Assembly: GCA_028456385.1 (NCBI GenBank) | Contig: JALNQF010000017.1 | Coordinates: 124,001 to 188,000 of the forward strand | Direction: 5' to 3' | DNA from: Ophiosphaerella korrae | Taxonomy: Eukaryota; Ascomycota; Dothideomycetes; Pleosporales; Phaeosphaeriaceae | DNA length: 64,000 nt | Notes under the pieces: model-generated | The model's input: only the letters and a program-made list of their open reading frames with translations | The model's database searches: none | What the model was told of the DNA's origin: nothing | Translations under genes and position numbers: made by a program | Shown: in pieces, positions 20,996 to 31,228 of the stretch | How positions within the stretch are numbered: the first letter of the stretch is position 1 | How the letters are laid out: every line of letters starts with the position of its first letter

Positions 20996-22335
20996 ATGCC
21001 GCTGTCTGACGAAGTGATCGCGGACTTGAAGAAGACTGTCGACGGTGCATGTGCCGACCCAAAATCTGATATCCCGGGAACCAGCATCGTGGTTGTGGGT
21101 AAAGATGGCAAAGAGATTTTTGCGCACTCAGCGGGCAAGAAAGAAGTTAGCAGCTCGGAGAGCATGGCTCCCGATAACGTATTTTGGATTGCATCGTGCA
21201 CCAAGATGATAACAGGAATTGCAGTTATGCAACTGGTAGAGCAAGGCACGCTGCACCTGGATGACGGAGATGAGACTGAGAACGTGGTTCCAGAGTTGAA
21301 AGATTTGAAGGTGTTGCAGAAAGACGGAACGCTGGTAGAAAAGAACAAGAAGATTACGTTAAGGATGTTGCTCTCACACACTGGTATGAGCAACCATATG
21401 ACGCAGTGGTTGGAATTATTACGCTTACCTACCAACAGCTGGCGGCGCCTACATCTTCTTCAACGAGGAGCTTCGTGATTATGTTATATCAGCCAAAATA
21501 GACGTATCCCGTGGAGAAATGAGTGATATTCTCACACCTCTGGTTCATCAGCCAGGCGAAGGTTGGGAGTACGGTGTAGGCATCGATTTCGCAGGCCTAG
21601 CTGTCGAGCGTGTATCTAAGCTCTCACTCAACGACTATTGCCACAAGAATATCTTTGGACCTCTGGGGTTGAAGAACATCTCCTGGTTTCCGACTGCCGA
21701 GATGAAGAAGAACCTAGCGGGCATGCACCAAAGGCATTCTAATGGGTCGTTAACCAACCGTGACCATTTAATGCTCAAGCCACTAGAAGTTGAGAGTTCG
21801 GGCGTGAAAGACGTCTTTAACAGCGGGGGCGGAGGTGCTTTCTCAACCGCGTCTGACTATGCTCGTAAGTTGTTTCATTCCAAAACTTCATGTGTTTCGC
21901 TAAAAAAAATTTACAGAGATTATCTCGACGCTGCTCAATGACGGAACGTCCCCAACAACAGGTGCACAGATTCTTAAAAAGGAAACTGTAGACTTGATGT
22001 TCATGAATCAGATCAAGGAATTTCCAAACTTTGCTCGACAAGGCATCCCTGCTGCAATTCCAGAGCTGACAAACCCCATCACTGAGTTATATCCTGTAGA
22101 AGGGAACCCTCCACAGGGTTGGGGCCTGACTTTCATGCTGACCAACGGGGGTCCAACAGGAAGGTCGAAGTCGACAGCAACATGGGCAGGTTTGGCGAAT
22201 TGTTGGTGGTGGTGCGACCGTGAAAAGGGAGTTGGTGGTATTGTTTGCAGTCAAATTCTTCCATTCGCTGATCCAAAGGTACTGGGACTTTGGTTTGATA
22301 TTGAGGCAAAGATATACCAGGCTCTGGAAGTTTAG
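20996..22335 (+). CDS. Serine beta-lactamase-like hydrolase/transesterase
   Basis: Predicted 410 residues in three exons (20996-21383, 21439-21864, 21917-22335; introns of 55 and 52 bases with GTATGA and GTAAGT donors and CAG acceptors). The ATG at 20996 begins MPLSDEVIADLKK; no signal peptide, so cytosolic. The SxxK nucleophile motif is S67-C-T-K70 in FWIASCTKMITG, and the region GWEYGVGIDFAGL holds the tyrosine expected to act as base. The C-terminal WAGLANCWWWCDREKGVGG fits the third motif. This is the class C beta-lactamase/esterase fold (PF00144), which in fungi includes acyltransferases such as LovD. The substrate is unknown, and the gene is not in an obvious biosynthetic cluster. Confidence 0.85.
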
Positions 22336-23089
22336 TGTAAGTTATTTCAGTACGACGTGGGGTCTTGTAGGAACTCTTTATCAATCATAGGCTAACAATG
22401 ATCCGATTTATGAGGCCTGTTGTTCAAGGAAGGTAGCCATCATGTTTCGTCGTGTAGTCAAACAACACTCCGTTTCGATGGACTATTCACATGCAATGCT
22501 CAGTGTATTGTCGCTGCCATGGCGTAAGTAATAAATGCATGGAGTCTGTGCGGCACGCGGATTTGCGTCCGAAGGGCAGTAGACAAGCGTGAACTCTCGA
22601 GCCTGATGACACCGGAAAGGTAATTCCCCATCGGCTTGTAGGAAAATGGTGTCTGATAGATGGCTTGGCCGAAAGGCCAATAGGGCCGTTTGGCTTTACT
22701 CGGATATCGAAGCTGCCGTGAAGTGCAGATGTCTGTGTTCGAGCGTCTGGAAGGCGGCGTGTGGCATCGGTGTAGCCAGAGGGAGCTCTGTGAGGTGGTG
22801 AATAGGCAAGTGACGGATATAAGCTAGCCAAGGATGATCATATTGGCCGAATGATAACCATTGAGAGTATTTACATCCTCTTCAAGGGATGCTTGAACCT
22901 TGACATGTCATGTTGGGCTGGGCTCCCAGGACATGCGTAACCGCCCCCGCATTTCCCCTTTAGGGATGTGGAGCTAGCTCTGCGCGACGCCACGCGCGGG
23001 GTGTGCATATCAGCAGCAACCACCGCTTGTTTCATTGTGCAGTCTCTCTTACTTTTTCCTCTTTTCGCCTTAGAGTCCGGGCCGCAGTC
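22336..23089. other. Intergenic region
   Basis: 3' end of the hydrolase gene and promoter of the Zn2Cys6 regulator. Small minus-strand open frames lack any domain; no gene supported. Confidence 0.5.
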
Positions 23090-25920
23090 ATGAATTTCGT
23101 AGATGTTCAACCAAAGTCGTTCCTGGATTATGCATGGACGTCGCCTTCTCCAACCGTGATGACCACGACTAAATCGTCCAAGACGAGTCGGAAGCAAAAT
23201 AGATGTTGTGACCAGTGTCGGAAAGGGAAGAGAGCCTGTGACGCCGCAATTCTTGAAGATGCACTGTTGGACGACAACAGTGTGGGAGGGAGCCCGTCGT
23301 CGTTTCATTATAGTGGTAAGCTATATCCGCCCTGCAAGCACAATTTGGAGCTGACTGCCTAGATGTTTTCGGCCCTTTAGCGCCATGCGGCAATTGCACA
23401 AAGACCAAAAAAGTTTGTACCTTTGAGTGGCTTCGCTCGCAACGTGTATCCCAATCAACGCAACTGCCAGCAACCTCAGTGCCAACACCAAAACGACGTC
23501 GAACCAGCTCAAATAAGACGCTGAGCCAGGACGATGAAAATCCACAAACCCAAAGAGTGGGCTCTACTAATCAATATATTGCAACTAATGAAGGAAATTC
23601 TATTCAATGTGCTCCTCCACTGGACCTGACGGTTACGTTCGCAGATTTTCCAGGTCACATGTATGGGACTTTCAATATCGAGCCGTCTTCTATAGCAGTT
23701 GCCAAAACAAAGTCTTCCATGCCATTAGACATGATATCGAAAAACTCTGCGACACATTTGGGTGATATACCGGATTTCGATCAAATCCTGCAATATCAGG
23801 AGTCGAACATAAGCTCATCGCTAGAAGCACATTCTGAAAGTCGAGGATATGGGACAGAAGATGACAGTCCTTCTGCATTTTCCACCAAAGCCATGAGCGA
23901 TGGCTCCACAAACACGGACAGGGCGGTAACGCGCATTAGCCGAAAGAGACGTCGACGCGGCTCATCAAGCTCGAATTCAAATGGTGCGCTTCCTTGCCCT
24001 GCAGTATCCTTTACCAGCGACCTTATTTTATCAACAAACAACGCGTTTCTGACCGAAGGCTTGCTGAGGATTTATCATAACAGTTTTGAAAATGCGCTCT
24101 CTTGTTGGGTTACCGAAAGAACCTGCCCTTATAGCGCGAGTGCTAACGTCTCACTGATCAACGAGGCTCGCCCCGACTGGAACCGTATTTACCACCGTGT
24201 CTTTCGCCTCGACAGACTCGCAGCAAACATAAGAGGGAGACAGCTCACTTTCACAGAAGATCAAGCAGCATCGAAGGCGCTAAATTTGGCAATATTCTCA
24301 TTTTCAACACAATGGGCACAGTCCAGCCAAAGAAGCAATGCCAGGTATCCGTTCGATGGTGCTGACTCGAACGATACTAGTAGCGTAGTTAATGCTGACA
24401 CCGAAAGGCCGACACAAGTGAGCCCCGAGTTCGATCGTTCATTACAAATCAATGCCTGGCACGAGGCTCAAAGTGCCTTACAAAGAGCCGGGGAGATCGA
24501 GTCGTTTCGGATCGTTCTTGCACAGATTGTATTTGCTTTGACCCAAAAGCCGACAGAAACCTCTTCAACAGAAAAGGAAGTAGGAACAAAATGCTCCGAA
24601 ATGAAAGATAATACAGATCGTGAGCCAGACGATGCAGACCAGGATGTAAATGAATGCGAGGATTTACTTTCGAAGCTTAACCTTGCGATTGACGCCGATG
24701 GCCCTCCAACTCACCTTGAACAAGGTCTCCGCTTAATTCACTCATTGCGGTCACGCATGACAATATGTAATAAAAAGTCTCGCGTTAAATCTGGGGCCTT
24801 GCGCCTTGGGAAACAATATCGCTCTTCAACTGGGCGTTTGGATGATTCAGATCGAGCAGCTGTCGATTTACTTTTCTGGTTAGGTGTTATGCTTGACACC
24901 TTGTCGTCAGCAATGCATAAAAGACCTCTTGTGGTTTCGGATGAGGATTCAGATATCTACTCAAATGGGTCCGAACAGAGAGCGACGTCAAACGGTAACG
25001 GACAATCTATAATATCAACAGACAAGGAGCCTGGTCTATGGGATGGCTACCTATTTGCTCGTCAGAATAACCAACTACAAAATGGTCCAATTCGATGGCC
25101 TTGTTCGTTCGACCAGGCCGCCACCCTGCTCTGCGATGCAGCCCCAGTCAAGGTATTGCTCTTCAGAAAAATCACAAGAATCCAGACTCTGATTACAAGG
25201 AATGCCCGCGGCGCCAAGGTTGAGGCGTCTTTGACCGAAGCCCTGGATGTTTGTGGACACTGGACAAGGTTGTATGCCCCGTTTATCCAAGATTGTATCC
25301 AATACCACGAGCATCTGCATCCGCGCATCCAGTCATGGTACACCTGCCTGGCCGGCCACTGGCATCTTGCAACACTTCTGCTAGCAGACCTGATCGAGAT
25401 CGTGGACGAGTCCGAGGTATATGGCTTAGAACAAGATCGTGACCAGCGCTCGAACACCAACTTTTTGGCACACTTTAGAGAGAACAACTGTCGAGTCGTT
25501 TCAGACATGGCACGATGTGCATGCCCGAGAGATGGCTCATCGTTCTCGCAATCGCAGGAATTTCACTTTGCGCTGAATCAAGGATCGCTTATGACTGAAC
25601 CCTGGACTGTCGTACTAATCCGCTTGTTCGCCAAAGCTGGTCTCATACTATTGGAGTCTGACGCAATGCTCCCGCTACGAACTATAGATGAGAGTAGCGA
25701 TGACTTCCAACGGGCTGACGATTGCGTTCGGGCATTATGGTACCTCGGCAGAAAATCTGATATGGCCCTTTCCGCGGCAAAGATACTAGGGAACGCCTTG
25801 AAAGAACGGCGTAAAGGCGTACAGGAAAAAGTTAATGATATGAGTTCTTTCCTCGAAACTGATCTTTGGAATGGGTTCGAGGGCTTTGAGGGGGTGTTTG
25901 ATCTAGACTGCGAGGTGTAA
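23090..25920 (+). CDS. Zn(II)2Cys6 transcription factor with long zinc loop
   Basis: Predicted 921 residues in two exons (23090-23315, 23381-25920; 65-base intron with GTAAGC donor and TTTAG acceptor). The ATG at 23090 begins MNFVDVQPKSF. The binuclear zinc cluster is split by the intron: C40-x2-C43-x6-C50, then C78-x2-C81-x6-C88. The loop between the halves is 27 residues, against the usual 5-12. A basic stretch (TPKRRRTSS) follows and may be a nuclear localisation signal. The rest is the fungal regulatory middle region, with a WYTCLAGHWHLATLLLADLIE helix typical of it. It should act as a nuclear DNA-binding regulator; targets are unknown. Confidence 0.9.
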
Positions 25921-27265
25921 ACTGATAGTATGACTAATGTTAAATTTTGGTTACTATCTTTTCGTTGTCAACTCTAAGTGCTCTTGCGGAGTACCGGACT
26001 ACTTTTCATACTTTAAAGCTAACTCGAAAGCGTATTCGCAGGTCGGGTCCGGTACATGGCAGAGAATGTTGCACGCCATTCCTTGAGTCGCTTCTACGCC
26101 TGCTTGAGTTAGGGCAAAGTCGATACGGGAACGGTGGGACCGCATGTTAAATCAAACAGCTAGCAGACGCTCTCTCGTCACCATCCGGCATATCGTACCT
26201 GCGATGGATGCTATAAAAATGCACTAAGTCTGCTTGCGAGTGAGCGATGTAGGCTCACATGATACCAGTTCAAACTAACAACTGGGAAATATCATTGATA
26301 TCTAATCGTTATGTAATATTCACACTATGAACGCTGCACGCGCCCAATTTGATGTTGCTCCTCCCATGATTGGGAGGACCATGACTATCAAGGCATCTAT
26401 AACGTCTCAGTGAAAGATTAAATGAACTTCTGGACAGAAGAGGAACGAAATGGTAGCAATTTAAAGAGGGATTGAGTTAGGAAGAGATAGCCGCTTGTTT
26501 TCTGGAGCATCTGCCTGCAAACCGATGTCTCATCTTACTTTACCTTCCTGCCCTCACATCAACATCAAAAGCTACGACGTTGTTTCTTCTCACTCACTCT
26601 TCTACAGTAGTTCCGGGCCACCCGTACTCAAGCTTTGCAGATAAGAATTCTCAGTGGCCGCGCGGATGTTAGTAAATTGTCTCTGATTATTCAAGCGGTG
26701 TTAGCTTGTATTGAACTTCATGATTACCTGAGCGAGTCTCAATGCCCTCGGTTTCAAACGAATAAAGTTTCCAGTAGCAGCGTCAAGGGCTATCCGTAAA
26801 GCATGTGGGCTTTCTTAAATTCTCACCTAACCCCGTCACCTTGACTCAAGAGAGAGAGAGAGAGAGAGGAGAAGAAGAAGAAGAGGAAGAAGAGAGAGAA
26901 TAGGTGTGTGTTGTTCTGTCGCCATGTAATATAAAGATGCCACGATAACTGAGCCTCCCTTGGAGCGTATTATATCTAGTGGTCAGTTGGAAATCGCTTA
27001 ATTTTGATCCGATCGAGATTATCATACTAACCACACTGAAGTGTCCGCGAAGCCGTGTAAAATAGTTGGCACAATGGCATACCATATTATTACCTGTGAG
27101 GTCCCAAGAACGCGTGTAGGGCGTTTTCATTTATATCACCAATGATACGTCAATTGATCTTCTTTTACAGCATCTAGCTGTTGGCTGCCATCACTCTACA
27201 CAACACAACTCAATTACTTCCTTTCTCAACTCACATCCATAATTTCAACATCCTGTTCCTCAACC
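25921..27265. other. 1.3-kb intergenic region with GA-rich microsatellite
   Basis: No gene supported. Holds a (AG)n/(GAA)n purine run at 26849-26900. The remainder is unremarkable, moderately AT-rich DNA. Confidence 0.5.
26849..26900. repeat. AG/GAA microsatellite
   Basis: About ten AG dinucleotides followed by GAA-type triplets, an uninterrupted purine run of some 52 bases. Confidence 0.85.
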
Positions 27266-28234
27266 ATGGACATTCCAAGAGGGCTTCTCAACACCATTGT
27301 ATACCAAGACTCCGTGGACAGCATCCTCAAGGAGGCGTTAACACCCGTTTCCACCCCAACTAAGCCAGCCTGCTTCATATGCACGCAACCCTACGGCCAA
27401 CCTGGGCTAGGAATAACGAAGCCGCTGAACTTCCTCAACTAACTACCCTACCCGGTTCGTCTATCATTCGTACAGGATGTCATCGAGCCCGTAATCACGC
27501 CATGCAGACACAGCTTCTGCATCATGTGCATCTGCACCTAGCTCAAGGAGAACGCCCTAGCAACTTGCCCTATGTGCCGCATACCCATCATGCTGCCTCC
27601 TTTTTGGCGTGAAATGCACCGCCTTACTATCTCTAACGGTGACAAAGCTTCGCGTATCCTAAAGCTTTCTATCCGTAAGATTCTCACCACCGAGCAGGAC
27701 ATGGCGTTCATGTGGTTCTCCAACTTCATGATTTATGACCTTACGCGCCTAATAGTCTCGGTTGCTCGTCGCTTTACTCCGAATGAGGATGAGCCGTTCA
27801 TGTCCCTGAAGCTGCATCCCCCTATGACGCATAGTGTGCCGAATAATTGGAAATTCGATCCCTCACATTTCAAGAATCTGGCGTCTAAGTCGAAATCATC
27901 GTTAGCCTGTCATGCGGATGTGCAGCTGCTGTTCGACAAGCTTTATGAGATCATCATGGGCTTCGGTGCCATGTATTCACCCAAGCGGGGTAAATGCGAT
28001 AGCTGGCTTTATGAGGCGCACATACTCTATGGGATTATGAAAGAGCGGCTGCCGGAGACCAATGGTGGTGTTGGCAAAACTAAGTGGTGGACGTATGTGT
28101 GGTACGTGATCAAAGAATGTTGGTGTGGCAGGGTTATTGTGAGCGTTTCAACAAGATTACTGGACGAGCTTGTTAGGCTTCGGCGCCTACAAGGCCTGCA
28201 GGGCTGTAGTAGTATTGCGATTGGCGCATACTGA
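27266..28234 (+). pseudogene. RING-finger-like gene with two in-frame stops
   Basis: Read from the ATG at 27266 (CAACCATGG), one frame runs to 28234 but is broken by TAA at 27440 and TAG at 27539. Through the stops the frame keeps RING zinc ligands: CFIC, then CRHSFC, CIC and CPMC. This is strong evidence that one protein was once encoded. The TAG follows CICT where RING proteins usually have Trp (TGG), so a single G-to-A change explains it, as RIP would produce. No splice pair removes either stop cleanly. The C-terminal part is helical with no recognised domain, and the frame ends 34 bases before the dispersed repeat at 28268. A functional protein starting after the second stop is possible but would lack most of the RING. 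Confidence 0.65.
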
Positions 28235-28267
28235 GCCGAGAGCTAAGGGCCAGTGTAGGTCCTGTAA

Positions 28268-28356
28268 CAATATATACTGTTCTACTCCGGTATTCAACGT
28301 TGTTGAATACTCATCTACCTTTTTGGGTTTGTTTGGGGCAGTGGAGTAGAGCTGCG
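28268..28356 (-). repeat. Dispersed repeat, copy B (inverted relative to copy A)
   Basis: Reverse complement of the element at 9087-9176, roughly 90% identical by eye, with the same internal 9-base palindrome. Together the copies bracket a 19.3-kb segment in inverted orientation. No matching target-site duplication was seen beside them. Confidence 0.75.
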
Positions 28357-28867
28357 GTCTAACAGAGCTCGGGCCGCTTCACCCGGAGGAACGACGCGAT
28401 GGAAACGAAGATACAGACTCGTTCGAATAGCGTAAAGACTATCAAGAAGAGCAAGGATTCTTCCAGCCCCTCAGTGATGAAGGGTTTCATACACTAGTTG
28501 AGTCGAGATCAACAATCTACTATCTCCCAATATAGTTGTTTGACTAAGTCATTATGTAATCATCTTGATATTTTTCATGCTGTAAGAATATGGTTACTAC
28601 GCTGACATGTGATTTTTTTTTTTGGAAGGTCATCTTCGCGTATTGACTAACTTTTCAGCAAGTGTTGACTCCCCAACATAAGAATAGCCCAATTTCGTGA
28701 CTTGTAAAGCATAAGGTTCTCCAGACGTCGTAAATCATACAATACCCTTAACCCTAATCTAAGAATAGGTCATATGTGTCGTTGAATGAGCGTTGGCTGA
28801 ACTTTCTCTGTGGTTGCCGCAGGTAACACAGGCGTAGAAGCCTCGCTCATCTCGCGAATTCTTTTGA
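28357..28867. other. Intergenic region after copy B
   Basis: AT-rich DNA between repeat copy B and the 3' end of the RFTS-like gene. No gene or RNA seen. Confidence 0.5.
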
Positions 28868-30970
28868 TTAAATTACTGACATCACATTAGCTTTGCTCGC
28901 CTTCCATATTGCGGGTAAAACATACCTAACAGGCAATTGCAGCTTGTCCTGTTCTCTCCAAAGAATACCTACAACTTTTTCTCTTCCCTTTGCATGATCT
29001 TCAAGGTGCTCGGTAATTAATTGTCTACCAAGAATTTTATGGCAGCCGTAAATACGTTGTGAGCATCCGTCAAAATTGCATATCCAGGAGTTTCGTGGGC
29101 CATTGGCTTCGTAAGTTGGTAGAGGAGTTGAGACTAATGAAGGCGCTACAACCGTCAAGGGTAAATTGCCAGTTGCTCGGTATTGCAGTGGTAATGGAGG
29201 TGTAGTGCCATTGAAGGATGCCGCTTCCGCTCCGTCATCCTCAGAATCTGCTGTGGTGAGTGGTGTGTCGGGTGTGAGAGATGTGCTTGCTGCGCGCTTC
29301 CGACGAAGATTGTCTTCTTCTTCATCTGCGTCGCTTTCGTCAAGTCGCCGCTTCTCGCGTCCTGGCGAGAGCGCTTGTGTTGGCGTATCAATGTCTATCT
29401 CATCTCCGCTATCGGTTGCTTGCTCGGTTGTCTCTTCCTCTGACTCGCTTTCTGAAGTTGCTAAGTGTGGGAAGGGAGCTTTCCCCTTACCACCCTTTCC
29501 TAGTCCACGCTCGATGCTTTTGCCATTATTCTTACCTGAATATTTCCCACTCGTTGGCCGTAGAATCGAAAATCGGCCTTGCTTCCGTCTGTCAGGTGGT
29601 CGGCGCACAGGCGTTATCAACATATCTCCATCGTCATCCGATGTGTCGGATGATTTTTTCTCCTCATCCTTGAGATTAGCATGATTTTTCCGCGGTCTTA
29701 GTTCCACGCCCTCGGCTCGTCTTTGTTCCACAGCTGATAAATTGTGTCCAGCTACCAATTCTCGGTATATCGGCTCGTCGACGAAGAAACGTATGGTCTT
29801 ACGTCGCGGATGGTCCATCATATAGCAAAGATTTTTTGCATGCACGAGCAGCACGTTATGTGCCGTTTCTAGCTCTTCGATTTCATACCGCTTCACGATC
29901 AGCTGGGCAATCCGGTCGAGTGTGATTTGATTACGTCCTGCCGGTAAAATATGTTGGTTCACAGCCTTTTGTATCAATTCGAACAATGCAGCTGCCTCCC
30001 ACCAGTTGTCATCTTTCCTTGGTGGCGCTGCAGACTTCTGCGCTGTAGCCTTCACACGCCCTGATGTTGCTTTGGGTGCAGCTGGATGCGATGTGTTTAT
30101 TTGTGACCGTCTTTCTGGTTGCACTTCGGTGTGCCGACCTTCTATTCTGGCTTTACAGGAATCAAAATCTTTCTATCGGAGCGATCAGCGCAGTTCAGGA
30201 GACAAAGAAGCTTGACGTACAGGATACAGCCGTCTAAAATACTGGTATAGTGAAGTATTACTCCAAGCGATATCTTGGGCTCGTATCAGGAAACACATAA
30301 TCAGAAAGATGTGATGTTTATGGAATATAGCTTTCGCAGCTTCGGAGTCGTTACAGGAGAATCTTTCATCTTCTGCGTACTATTTTGCATCAGTACTCTT
30401 GAGTCTTTTGTGCACTAGCACCCAGGTTCCAACTCACCTCTTGGAATATCAACTGAGGGCTTGGCCCTCCACTCTTCTTGCGGTTTTCGCTGTATATGTC
30501 GGTGACAAAATAGAGAAGTTCAACAGCCTGGACCATGTCCTGATAGATCTCATTATAGTGTGGTGCTGGCCGGATTTCGAACCACCCAGCCTTGCCCTGG
30601 GCCCAAATCGCAAAGTCGCCATCGGTCATTTCGCCGTACGAAAAGCGCATGACATTTCGAAGCTCGATGTCTACTGGTTTGTATGATTTCTTGAGCACTA
30701 TAGCCGCGTTAGCAAGACATCAAGGGGTCGTGTATCGTCTCGACTCTTGTACGACCCTGACGTACAGTACTTGGACAATCCGCGACCTGGGACCTCCAGC
30801 CGTCCCTTCACTCTAACCGGCGTGTCTACATACGCGGCCAGCAGATTTGCTGGCTCTCCATTGCTTTCGTAGACCACCTGGACATTGCTCAGCCTGAAAA
30901 TGGCCCAGTCGTCAGAGTTGGTTATGGAGGGATCGACGGGCTTCAGGACCTCTTCTTCGGGAGTCGGCAT
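28868..30970 (-). CDS. RFTS-like (DNMT1 replication-foci domain) protein with C-terminal C2H2-like finger
   Basis: Predicted 642 residues in five exons (30970-30766, 30697-30438, 30379-30221, 30172-28868; introns 68, 58 and 48 bases between these four pieces, i.e. four exons joined by three introns). All junctions keep frame and have usual donors (GTACGT, GTGAGT, GTACGT) and TAG acceptors. The ATG at 30970 begins MPTPEEEVLKPV. Residues about 20-150 resemble the RFTS domain of DNA methyltransferase 1: WAIFRLSNVQVVYE, KPVDIELRNVMRFSYGE, WAQGKAGWFEIRPAPHYNE. No methyltransferase motifs follow. The middle is acidic, Ser-rich and disordered with basic patches. Near the C-terminus is a finger C573-x4-C578-x18-H597-x3-H601. 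Probably a nuclear chromatin factor; partner and targets unknown. It is divergent from a Zn2Cys6 gene 258 bases away. Confidence 0.75.
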
Positions 30971-31228
30971 TGTATTACTCGGTATAGGGCGTATTGAATA
31001 ATCTAGAAAGGCCAAAAAGTGGTCCAGAAGCAACTCGCTGTGATTTTGAGGGGAATTGCGGCTCGCGTCGCGTCTGTTGGACTGTTTGGAGGCACAGCGC
31101 GTGTGAGTGGTGATTGGTGGGGGCACTTATCGATAGCTAACGGCTTTGAGTCCTATGCCATGACCAGGCTAGACCACAAAATAAGGTACCCGTAGGCCTA
31201 AAACCTCATGTTTAGAGTCATACCGCTG
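30971..31228. promoter_or_regulatory. Compact divergent promoter region
   Basis: 258 bases between the starts of the RFTS-like gene (minus) and the Zn2Cys6 gene (plus). Such a short spacer implies shared promoter DNA. No specific binding site is claimed. Confidence 0.5.

Noticed and set aside
9087..28356. A single 19-kb transposon with terminal inverted repeats
   Set aside because: The interior carries conserved single-copy genes (CDC14, PAP2), no captain, transposase or integrase is visible, and no target-site duplication flanks the ends.
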